Shown here piece after piece: positions 52,701-59,634 of a DNA stretch of 64,000 nucleotides. The notes under the pieces are model-generated. The model saw only the letters and a list, made by a program, of their open reading frames with translations. It was not told where the DNA came from and made no database searches. Every line of letters begins with the position of its first letter. The first letter of the stretch is position 1. Origin of the DNA: Terriglobales bacterium (GTDB taxonomy: Bacteria > Acidobacteriota > Terriglobia > Terriglobales > Acidobacteriaceae); contig JASHOU010000057.1 in assembly GCA_030038475.1 (NCBI GenBank), positions 1 to 64,000 on the forward strand, given 5' to 3'. Made by a program: the position numbers and the translations under genes.

Positions 52701-53411
52701 CCCGTATTCGGCGCCAAAGCTGTTGTTGACGACGCGAAATTCCTGCACCGAATCTTGCGGGGGCGTGGCGCGCTGGATGCCACTAGCGGCGTTGACGAAA
52801 TCCGCGCCATCCACCGTGATCTCGTTACTGAAGGAGCGCATGCCGCCGAAAGAGATCTGCGTCACCTCGAACTCGGTGAATGTCGTGCCCAGGCTGGTGC
52901 GACTGGTGGCCACGCCTGGGGTGAGAAGAGCAAAGTCAGTAAACACGCGGCTGCTGGTGGGGAGCGAGTCCACCTGCTGCGCGGCCACCACCTGACTGAT
53001 CTCGCTACGGGTCGGCTCGATGGTGGGCGCTTCCCCTGTGACCACAACGGTTTCGCCTTTAGTAGCGACCTGCAAGGCTAGATTAACCGTCGCCAGCTGA
53101 CCTACCGTCAGCACAATTCCCGTTTGCGTGAAGTTAGCAAACCCGGTTCCGGATGCCTTCAGCTCGTATGTGCCCGGTGGCACATTGGCAATCGCGTAGA
53201 ACCCTCTTTCGTTTGATGTCGCCGTGTACGTCGCATCGGTCGCGGTGTTGCGCACACGGATGGAAGCGCCCACCACCAGGCCCCCGTTTGGGTCGGTGAC
53301 CGTGCCGTTCAACTGCGCGTTCTCAATTCCTTGCCCGAATGTTTGATGAGCGTTGGAGAAGAGAAGGAAAAAACCAAGCAGAACCGGCAACAGTGTCGAA
53401 CAGCGTTTCAT
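49731..53411 (-). CDS. Oar-like TonB-dependent receptor with carboxypeptidase-regulatory domain
   Basis: 1,226 residues. Signal peptide (LLPVLLGFFLLFSNAHQTFG), an N-terminal carboxypeptidase-regulatory-like domain (LNGTVTDPNGGLVVGASIRV, NERGFYAIANVPPGTYELKA), a plug domain (about 120-250) and a large outer-membrane barrel ending in FSVRFSF with the C-terminal aromatic. Such Oar-like receptors are typical of Acidobacteriota, often import complex carbohydrates or other large ligands, and the substrate is unknown. ATG at 53411 has AGGAGG five bases upstream; the GTG immediately before it is less likely. The cytochrome c follows on the same strand. Confidence 0.92.
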   Translation of the reverse strand: MKRCSTLLPVLLGFFLLFSNAHQTFGQGIENAQLNGTVTDPNGGLVVGASIRVRNTATDATYTATSNERGFYAIANVPPGTYELKASGTGFANFTQTGIVLTVGQLATVNLALQVATKGETVVVTGEAPTIEPTRSEISQVVAAQQVDSLPTSSRVFTDFALLTPGVATSRTSLGTTFTEFEVTQISFGGMRSFSNEITVDGADFVNAASGIQRATPPQDSVQEFRVVNNSFGAEYGRAVGGIVNIITKSGTNDLHGSLYEYFQNSATDARSLLQPAPLPHFLRQNQFGAALGGPIVKNKTFFFLNYEGKRSANSPVYPPDLVNNIQLIDQAKALMGLAPEGCTAALNSCFPNFSGNPANISQAEAFAYLQGFLKTGNDDFGFARLDHQITANNRLAVRYNVEDIRALNELVGNTLDGGGIGVPSGGRNLFVRDQAVVATVNSVLSPNVVNTVLAQFARRHYNFAGATGQPDFSVLNDLELGHNFGTNDRLYETRGQLSESVSWVKGNHIVKFGADGNYLSSLENFPGFTPVRMLVPGLTCLSNFAEYFNGLPGSGGYPTTPGLDASAAGCAVPEDNGIVFTYLGTPLPTDPNVCAAPLPNPACDPTVTAANPLNGGGFPNSSWANAYPPQFFNRYSRLINHGYWGGFIQDQWRVSPTFTFNYGLRWDVESGLAQYVNPDYNGFQPRIGLAYSPDSKTVIRSGFGIFFDRQNLTFFFVPNTQKIVAGYTCGNHPSAAVAAGCDGGYIPGVVIQPQEFPNIMSNLGQANQGYQLFGYPASQNAAGLAASVIQTASYSADFPAGISMAGTCFTTGACGVGEGGMDHDSRTPYAEQVSFEVQRQFRGGLAVNLSYLFVGAHKLVRGNNINVPCPVGTTKSAAPTDPLPEWVPGILDAGGTLSPCTGTPTLGTGALKGLGPFFGGALGSGLQTLSNGLDDYNNDVANAVYHGGTVTVTERRKNLNLTANYTYSHAIDNGNFTTFINLPPNQFDYNSERANSNQDARHRLVANVTAFGPNNGFLRNFQASSIVTLQSGRPFTIFYGSNTLNDVAGGSTDRVGGAPAYSNCPSVANCQTMIPRNTYIGDPEYDWDLRVARGFHLTEKIQMEAAVDAFNLLNRPNVDEVTSVYGSPVFCGTTPTIPRHYKDAVSRAIEAGNPATACPLGDGAAIPGVGSFASTPITPLVGQTCSTLPAESSCLFIPALPNSNFGLPRTMLNARQLQFSVRFSF

Positions 53412-53745
53412 CACCGCCTCCTAGGAGAAGACGTAGCACGACATGGTGAAAGGGGGTGGCCCCGATGTCTTGTGAACTTTTTTTCGCCTGAGAAACCCAC
53501 CCGACTGACGCAACGTGTTTATCACCTAACTTATTTGATTGTCAACGCAAAAATTGCATACGTTTTTACTATTTCTGGGGCACATTTTTGTAACCACTAC
53601 GCAAGAATGTATGCATCGTCGAGGTAGAAGTTGCACAATGCAGGCGATTCTAGAAGGCTTGGTTGTCAGCGGATGAGATGAACCACGAATCTGGAAAGTG
53701 AACAGCTGAGAGGGAAGAAATTTGTAATCGCTGTTGATATTGTTC
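53412..53745. other. 334-bp AT-rich gap upstream of the TonB receptor
   Basis: No gene. Contains the receptor promoter (53518-53545) and its leader of about 100 nt. AT-rich runs around 53470-53480 and 53550-53595 may be binding sites, but no operator is recognised. Confidence 0.5.
53518..53545 (-). promoter_or_regulatory. sigma-70-type promoter of the TonB receptor operon
   Basis: On the minus strand TTGACA (53540-53545) is followed after 16 bp by GATAAA (53518-53523), a 4/6 match to the -10 box. A start near 53510 gives a leader of about 100 nt to the ATG at 53411. Confidence 0.5.
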
Positions 53746-54594
53746 TCAAACTGCTCCACTGAGGGTCAGCAGTTCAGCCAGGTTGCGCAACACGCGGCGC
53801 GGGCTTCGGCTCAAGGGTTGCTTCGCCCAGTCCCGCATACTACTCATACCGGTTGTAACCCCGAAACCGACCGCACCTCCGCGGCGAGCCATAATCATTT
53901 CCACCAGCGGATCGTCGCCAACCACGCCAACCCTGCGCATGGGCACTCCCAGCTTACGAGCCACCAGCCGCAAAGCATGGAGAGAAGGTTTGCCGGTAAG
54001 CACCATGGGTGCGCGGGTGATCTTGCGAACGGCAGCGGTAATGGCGTGCGAATGGCCTAATGTCTTGCCGCTCGCAGTGGCGAAGAAAGGCACATCCGAC
54101 GCGACATACAGCTCGGCGCCATTCCAAATTGCCTTCACCGCCGTCTCGATATCCTTCATGCCGCACTCCGGATGCCAACCGATGTACACAGCCTGAGCCT
54201 GCTCGGCTCCTTCTTGCCCAGTGGAAAGAGTTTCAATTCCGCTTTCTCTCAGTGCATGTCCCACGCCGGAAGTGCCTAAGACGAGGGCGCGCTTAATGCC
54301 ACGGCGCGGCATCAGGTCGGCCGCTACGGTCGACGGAGTAAGCAGAGCATCATCAGTAATAGGCAGACCGAGTGCACGCAGCTTGGGTGCCTGCTCGGCG
54401 GCCGGATAATGGGTGCCATTCGTAAGCACGACAAATGGAATTCCACGCGCTACGAGCGTAGTCAATACTTCTACCGCGCCGGGCAGCAACTGATAACCGG
54501 TCAGAGAATGATTGCTGAGCACGAGCGTGCCGTCGAGGTCGAACATGAAACCTTCGACTGGACCCAGCGCTTCCCCATTGCGAGATGCTTTCAT
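53746..54594 (-). CDS. HAD-IIA family hydrolase (NagD-like)
   Basis: 282 residues. A haloacid-dehalogenase phosphatase with the nucleophile motif MFDLDGTLVLSNH, the IIA cap (VLTNGTHYPAAE, GIKRALVLGTSGVG) and TGKPSLHALRLVARKLGVPM followed by VGVVGDDPLVE. Members dephosphorylate sugar phosphates, nucleotides or phenyl-phosphate-like model substrates. It overlaps the carboxyltransferase-like gene by four bases (ATGA) and closes the five-gene operon, so its natural substrate is likely a phosphorylated intermediate of that pathway. Confidence 0.85.
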   Translation of the reverse strand: MKASRNGEALGPVEGFMFDLDGTLVLSNHSLTGYQLLPGAVEVLTTLVARGIPFVVLTNGTHYPAAEQAPKLRALGLPITDDALLTPSTVAADLMPRRGIKRALVLGTSGVGHALRESGIETLSTGQEGAEQAQAVYIGWHPECGMKDIETAVKAIWNGAELYVASDVPFFATASGKTLGHSHAITAAVRKITRAPMVLTGKPSLHALRLVARKLGVPMRRVGVVGDDPLVEMIMARRGGAVGFGVTTGMSSMRDWAKQPLSRSPRRVLRNLAELLTLSGAV

Positions 54595-56081
54595 GCTTCC
54601 ACATCTCCTGCGGCGCTCGTACTTAACTCAAGACTGAAACCCGGCTTCGTCACGGAGAGATATGCGATGTCGCGGCGGGCGGCGAGTTGGCGGATCAGGT
54701 TCTTCACCGGAATCATCTCGGGATCGTAGATGCGCGGCGCGACGCCAAGTGGTTTCATCGCGTCAACCTGGTTCGCCGGCATGGTGGCTCGAAGCAAAAA
54801 CTCTTCGTCGCTGAGTTCTGGTCCGATACGCTGGCGCAGTTCGCTGAGCGGTGGCATGCCGGGTTCCTTGCGAAGCTCCGCGGCTCGGGGCAGAGAATCG
54901 ATGCGGTCCATCACCTCCGACGCGATGGGAATATTGGGCCGGCCGAATTTTCCGAACGCATAGCGGATCACTTCGTCAGGAATCACGGCATATCGTTCCT
55001 TGCCGGTCACGTTCATCACGGCCTGGGTCAGCACGATCTGCGAGAACGGCGTCATCACGATTGGCCAACCGAGTTCTTCGCGCACCCGGCCGATCTCATC
55101 GATCACGGCCCGCTCCAAGTGTGACAACCTGCTTTCGGCAAGGTGACGGCGCATGGTGCCGATCATCCCACCGGGTAGTTGATGTCGAAGATAGCCGGCG
55201 TCGAAAGCCTGCGGCTGCCCCGCCGGAAAACCTTCCGCTTCCGCAAGGCGAGTGAAGTAGCGGCTAACCTCGGCCAGAGCCTCGTCGTCGATGTCAACCT
55301 GATGGCCAAGAGCGCGCAGATTCGATACCACTCGTTCCGACGGCGGATTGGAAATCCCGTCGGAAGCCGCACCCGAGGCGCATTGTACTGCGCTCACTCC
55401 CCACTGCGGCGCGTCCATGTAGACCAACTCTCCGAGACCGATGGTGCAATGAGAATGCAGCTCCAGCGGTTTGTCGCCGATGACCTCGACGATTGCGGGG
55501 ATCAGCGTGCGGGCACGAAGTGGAGTGAGAAGACCTCCCGGATCTTTGATGTAGAGAGCGTCCACATCGCGGCTGGCGACGAGCTTGTGAGCGCAATGGA
55601 CGTAGTGCGCATCATCGTGAATAGGGCTGATCGTGAAGACGAGCGCGACAACAACATATTCGCCGCCTGCGGCTTTTGCCATGCGCGCGCAGGCGACATT
55701 GGAATCGGTGTCGTTCATTGGATCGGCAAGGGCAAAGCGCCGAATGCCATTCTTCACAAGAGTTCTGAACGCCAACGCCATGAACTCAGGGCTTGCCGTC
55801 TCCCACGAGATAAAGCGAAAGCCGGTGGAGAGAAACTGCAACGGCGTCTTCGGCATCGCCTCGGCCATCAGACGGATTCGTTCCCAGGGATTTTCCTGCT
55901 TGTAGCGCACGGCAACGCCCATGTGCGTGGAAGTGGTGAAGTCGATGGCCTTGAAGCCCACGCGCTCCATGGCGGGCGCGATGCTCAGAGTCTTGGCTGT
56001 GTCGACACCGAGTGCAGCCCAGAGGCTTTGATTCCCGTCGCGTAATGAGGTCTCAACCAGTTGAATATTCGCCATGCTCAC
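54591..56081 (-). CDS. biotin-dependent carboxyltransferase-like (HMGL/PycB-OadA family) protein
   Basis: 496 residues. HMGL-like TIM barrel related to the carboxyltransferase of pyruvate carboxylase and oxaloacetate decarboxylase. ETSLRDGNQSLWA, DFTTSTHMGVAVRY, YKQENPWERIR, FALADPMNDT, the Lys in YIKDPGGLLTP, LELHSHCTIGLG and the conserved-carboxylase-type region ending PRAAEL are present. Several family residues differ (GGATF is TTSTHM; HTHDTSG is HSHCTIG), so the substrate is probably not pyruvate. No biotin-carrier domain is attached; the preceding gene supplies one. Start GTG 56081 overlaps that stop; ATG 56075 is equally possible. Confidence 0.8.
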   Translation of the reverse strand: MSMANIQLVETSLRDGNQSLWAALGVDTAKTLSIAPAMERVGFKAIDFTTSTHMGVAVRYKQENPWERIRLMAEAMPKTPLQFLSTGFRFISWETASPEFMALAFRTLVKNGIRRFALADPMNDTDSNVACARMAKAAGGEYVVVALVFTISPIHDDAHYVHCAHKLVASRDVDALYIKDPGGLLTPLRARTLIPAIVEVIGDKPLELHSHCTIGLGELVYMDAPQWGVSAVQCASGAASDGISNPPSERVVSNLRALGHQVDIDDEALAEVSRYFTRLAEAEGFPAGQPQAFDAGYLRHQLPGGMIGTMRRHLAESRLSHLERAVIDEIGRVREELGWPIVMTPFSQIVLTQAVMNVTGKERYAVIPDEVIRYAFGKFGRPNIPIASEVMDRIDSLPRAAELRKEPGMPPLSELRQRIGPELSDEEFLLRATMPANQVDAMKPLGVAPRIYDPEMIPVKNLIRQLAARRDIAYLSVTKPGFSLELSTSAAGDVEA

Positions 56082-56557
56082 GACTCGGGACGCAGGCGCA
56101 GCAGAATCTCGCCATATTCGACGGCCGTGCCGTTCTCAACCAATATCTCGATCACTTCACCCTTCACGCCCGCACGGACCGTGTTCATCAGCTTCATTAC
56201 CTCGATGATGCCGACTACCGTATCCTCTTCCACATGCGAGCCCACATCCACGAAGGCCGGTTCGCCGGGTTTGGGCGCGCGGTAATAGATTCCAAGCAAC
56301 GGAGAAGGAATTTCGTACAGACCAGGTTCTGATGGCGGCTTGATTTTTTTCGCCAGTCGCGGCGGCGCTGCCGGCATGACGGAGGATGACGCGGCATGCG
56401 TGGGCGATTGGATTCCGTCTGGGTCGTGTCGCACGGATTTCGCCGAGCTGCGCTGCAGGTGCAGCTTCATGCCGTCGACCTCAATCGATAAGTTGTCGAA
56501 GCTGGAGTCTTCGAGCAACCGCATGATCTCGGCCACATCTTTGGCCGTCAGACTCAT
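56078..56557 (-). CDS. biotin carboxyl carrier protein
   Basis: 159 residues, AccB-like layout: an N-terminal helical part (DVAEIMRLLEDSSFDNLSIE), a linker rich in Pro, Ala and Ser, and the biotinyl domain (GLYEIPSPLLGIYYRAPKPG) with the biotin-accepting Lys122 in EVMKLMN. The SPLLGIYYRAPKPG thumb is of the acetyl-CoA carboxylase type. It overlaps both neighbours by four bases, so it is translated with them and serves this operon, not fatty-acid synthesis. A GGAG site precedes the ATG. Confidence 0.92.
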   Translation of the reverse strand: MSLTAKDVAEIMRLLEDSSFDNLSIEVDGMKLHLQRSSAKSVRHDPDGIQSPTHAASSSVMPAAPPRLAKKIKPPSEPGLYEIPSPLLGIYYRAPKPGEPAFVDVGSHVEEDTVVGIIEVMKLMNTVRAGVKGEVIEILVENGTAVEYGEILLRLRPES

Positions 56558-57618
56558 CTCCGGCCTCCGAAAATGTTCATTACATGGCTAACTGGACTCT
56601 CCGCGGGTCGGGCGACGGGGTTGACGGCTTTGGCGGACCACACCGTCTCGGGCCGGCTCTGCAGTAAAAGAATTTTTCCGTTCCGGTCGATGGCCCATTC
56701 AATATCCTGCGGGCGCCCGTAATGGCGCTCGACTTTACGGCCGATGTCCCGAAGCGCCGCTAATTCATCGTCGCTAACGCTCGGCACACGGCGCATCTCG
56801 TCGGGTGTTTCAACCTCATCAACGCCACCACTTGGCGCGGGCAGATGCTGGACGTGCTTGTCGGAGATGTCGCGTACGGAAATCTCGCCGGTGATCTTGG
56901 CAATGACGAATCGGTCGGGCGTCACCTCGCCGCTGACTACCGCCGATCCCAGTCCCCAAGTCGCCTCGATTGTGATCACCGACCGGTCGCCGGTTAGCGG
57001 GCTGCGCGTGAACATCACTCCCGCGGTGCGGGCATCGACCATCTGTTGCACAACCACGGCCATTGCCACTCCATCTTCGCGCATCCTGTGTTTGCGACGA
57101 TAGGCGATGGAGGCGACGGAGTAGAGACTTGCCCAGCACGAGCGCACATATTTCAACGTTGCTTCCGCGCCCATAACCCACAAATAGGTGTCCTGCAGGC
57201 CGGCGAAGCTGGCATCCTCCGCATCCTCGGTGGTTGCCGAGGAGCGCACGGCCAGCGGCCAATCCAGTCGATCGCCGCAAAGCTCGGCATGCGCCCCGAG
57301 AATTTCCGATTGCAGATCCTGCGGCAGCGCCACATTTTCGAAGCGCGCGCGCACACGCTCAGAAAGAGCGGTAATGGCGTCGAGTTCATCTTCGTCCGTT
57401 TGATTCTGGCACAGCGACTCGACACGCGAACGGATCGTCTTTTCTATTTCGAGCATGGCGAGGAAGCGTTCGAAGGCGCCAGTGCGCACCACGAACCCCG
57501 GCGGCACGGCGATTCCAGCGCGCGTGAGTTCGCCCAAAGACCCGCCTTTGCCGCCGACCGCGAAACGATCCGCCAGCGTGATATCGGCGAGCGAGCTGAG
57601 GTTTTGCGATGAGCGCAT
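56554..57618 (-). CDS. PEP-synthase-like ATP-grasp subunit (phenylphosphate synthase PpsB-like)
   Basis: 354 residues. This is only the N-terminal, ATP-binding half of a PEP synthase: VGGKGGSLGELTRAGI, VPPGFVV, AVRSSATTEDAEDASFAGLQ, QQMVDARTAGVMFTRSP, EATWGLGSAVVSGEVTPDRF and DIEWAIDRNGKILLLQSRPE. The phosphohistidine half is encoded by the preceding gene. Such a split (about 40 kDa plus about 70 kDa) is known from phenylphosphate synthase of Thauera aromatica (PpsB and PpsA). The start is ATG at 57618, or TTG at 57636. It overlaps the biotin-carrier gene by four bases. Confidence 0.85.
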   Translation of the reverse strand: MRSSQNLSSLADITLADRFAVGGKGGSLGELTRAGIAVPPGFVVRTGAFERFLAMLEIEKTIRSRVESLCQNQTDEDELDAITALSERVRARFENVALPQDLQSEILGAHAELCGDRLDWPLAVRSSATTEDAEDASFAGLQDTYLWVMGAEATLKYVRSCWASLYSVASIAYRRKHRMREDGVAMAVVVQQMVDARTAGVMFTRSPLTGDRSVITIEATWGLGSAVVSGEVTPDRFVIAKITGEISVRDISDKHVQHLPAPSGGVDEVETPDEMRRVPSVSDDELAALRDIGRKVERHYGRPQDIEWAIDRNGKILLLQSRPETVWSAKAVNPVARPAESPVSHVMNIFGGRR

Positions 57619-57682
57619 GGCAATGTGGCGAAGCAAAATGTGTTGAAAGACCTGAAACTTCGAAAAGTAGAGCCAGCCTGTT

Positions 57683-59506
57683 CTACCCGAGAATCGTTAC
57701 TACACCTCGCCCTCCATCCACGCGGACGCGCTGACCGTCTTTAATTTTTTGCGTAGCCGTACCCGTGCCCACCACCGCAGGCAGTCCGAATTCGCGGGCC
57801 ACGATGGCGGCGTGGCTCATCGAGCCTCCAATATCGGAGACGGCCGCTGCGATCTTCTGGAAGATCGGCGCCCAGGTAGGATTGGTGACCTGGCAAACCA
57901 ATATGTCTCCCTGGCGCAGGCGACCGATCTCGTCGACCGACTTTACGACTCGCGCCACGCCCTCAGCCACGCCGCGGGAAGCGGCAAATCCCTTGATCTC
58001 GTTGGAGTCCGGCTGATCGCCTGCCGTCAGCCACGCGTCCAGACCCTCGCGGGTAATTCCCCACAGCATGACGATGGCGGGATCGTCGATGATGTCGGGA
58101 ACCGGCCCGAGCGCCGGCGCAGTATCGTGCTTTGTCCATTCCGCAATCGCTGCCTTTCGTTCTTCGACAATAGGAGGCCAACGTGACGGGCCACGCGGAG
58201 GCGAACCGTTGGACCACGACGTCATCAAGTCGACGATCGCTGCTTCCACTTCGAAGTGAGTGAGATGGAAAACGTCCTCCTGATCGGGGAAGAAACCATG
58301 CGCGGAAAGCAGCACGCCGAACTCCCTGATCTTGTTAAAGAACAGGTTTGTATACCAGTGTTCGCAATAGAACTTATGTCCCTCGACGTAGGGGAAAACG
58401 CGATGCGCGAGGCCAATCATCTGATCGTAGGCGGCGCGGTCTTCGTCGGTATTCAGAAGTTCGCGGTAATCTTCGATCAGCTTTTTGCGCTCCGCCATCA
58501 GTTTCTCGATTGGCCTTTCGAGCCGCTGGCCTGCCTTGGCATTGGCGATGTATCCCGGCAGCGCCGCGAACGGCATGGACAGATCGTCGTTCCATGACCG
58601 GTGATAGTGATAGAAGCCGTCGCCGACGTTGATGTTGAACCAGGGATCGCGCGACACGGCGAGTTCTTTCAACCAAGCCTTGCCGGGATCGCCGAGTTGC
58701 TCGAGAGACTTGATGATTTCGCCTGGAGAGCTACCCTCTCGAATCTTGTCATCGACGCCGAGTTCGATGGCGCGCCTGGCAAGGCGTCTGAGTTCGTCGT
58801 CGGGGCGAAAGATCTCAGCTTGCATGCCCGCGACCATGCGGGCCACCGTCTGGTCGCTGATCTCAGGAAATGCCTTCTTGCAGAAGTCAAAGAAGGTGAG
58901 ATAGGCGCCATAGCCGAGCAGGAGAAATTCGAAATGGTACTGCCACATCCGGTAATAACCTTCGAGCGTTTTCTGATAAATATCGAGCAGGTAATGGTTG
59001 GAGGCGACACCGCGGCCTGCATAAACATGCTCCAGCGGCTCCAACTCCGGGATTTCAACTTTCGGCAGCCTTTGCGCATCCCGGATCAGCGCCATCATTT
59101 TGTCTTTCCAGTGGGCGAAGAGCCGCTCCCAGTTGCCATAGTAATAAAAAGCGCGCTGCTTGAATTCTTCGGTGCGGCGCGCGATCTCAGCCGGATCGGT
59201 CACCCCGTTTCCGCCGATGTAGATGCGGCCGTTGATGATTCGGTAATCGATACCGAGCGTTGTGGGCAGGCAATGCACTCGCGTGTTGGCTGCGCCCAGG
59301 GCACAATACGCAGCCTCGGCGGTGATGGTGTCGAAGAGGCACATCGGTGCCGGGAAGTGCATGGAGTTGTAGAACCAGAAGCGTTCGTCGTCTTCCGCGG
59401 TGAACTGCATGTAGTAGGGATAAGCCGCCTGTGCTCGTTCGGTTCCTGCGATTACTTCAAGCGAGCTCGGAAGCGGAAACCGCCTGGCTTTGACCGTTGT
59501 GCTCAT
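57683..59506 (-). CDS. PEP-utilizing mobile-domain subunit (phenylphosphate synthase PpsA-like)
   Basis: 607 residues, the length of phenylphosphate synthase subunit PpsA. The C-terminus has the phosphohistidine swivelling domain GGSMSHAAIVAREFGLPAVV with His565, followed by KDGQRVRVDGG. The remaining 500 residues (WFYNSMHFPAPMCLFDTIT, GRGVASNHYLLDIYQK, AHRVFPYVEGHKFYCEHWYT) resemble the substrate-binding part of that protein, not classical PEP synthase. With the ATP-grasp subunit downstream (64-bp gap) it should transfer the beta-phosphate of ATP via His565 to an acceptor, such as a phenol or an enol. It is first in the operon with the biotin-dependent genes. Substrate unproven. Confidence 0.82.
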   Translation of the reverse strand: MSTTVKARRFPLPSSLEVIAGTERAQAAYPYYMQFTAEDDERFWFYNSMHFPAPMCLFDTITAEAAYCALGAANTRVHCLPTTLGIDYRIINGRIYIGGNGVTDPAEIARRTEEFKQRAFYYYGNWERLFAHWKDKMMALIRDAQRLPKVEIPELEPLEHVYAGRGVASNHYLLDIYQKTLEGYYRMWQYHFEFLLLGYGAYLTFFDFCKKAFPEISDQTVARMVAGMQAEIFRPDDELRRLARRAIELGVDDKIREGSSPGEIIKSLEQLGDPGKAWLKELAVSRDPWFNINVGDGFYHYHRSWNDDLSMPFAALPGYIANAKAGQRLERPIEKLMAERKKLIEDYRELLNTDEDRAAYDQMIGLAHRVFPYVEGHKFYCEHWYTNLFFNKIREFGVLLSAHGFFPDQEDVFHLTHFEVEAAIVDLMTSWSNGSPPRGPSRWPPIVEERKAAIAEWTKHDTAPALGPVPDIIDDPAIVMLWGITREGLDAWLTAGDQPDSNEIKGFAASRGVAEGVARVVKSVDEIGRLRQGDILVCQVTNPTWAPIFQKIAAAVSDIGGSMSHAAIVAREFGLPAVVGTGTATQKIKDGQRVRVDGGRGVVTILG

Positions 59507-59634
59507 AACATTGTGCTCATTGCGTCCCCCCGCTACTTCCCCCCCGCGCCGACTTAATCTACACCAGTTTGGCCCGGGTGCAGCCGCTATCTTTAAGCGT
59601 GATCACTTTGCGGCATCATTAGCGTCACGTGGCG

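Noticed and set aside
52029-53081. 350-codon plus-strand open frame
   Set aside because: Antisense to the TonB-dependent receptor gene.
55179-56045. 288-codon plus-strand open frame
   Set aside because: Antisense to the carboxyltransferase-like gene and lacking any motif.
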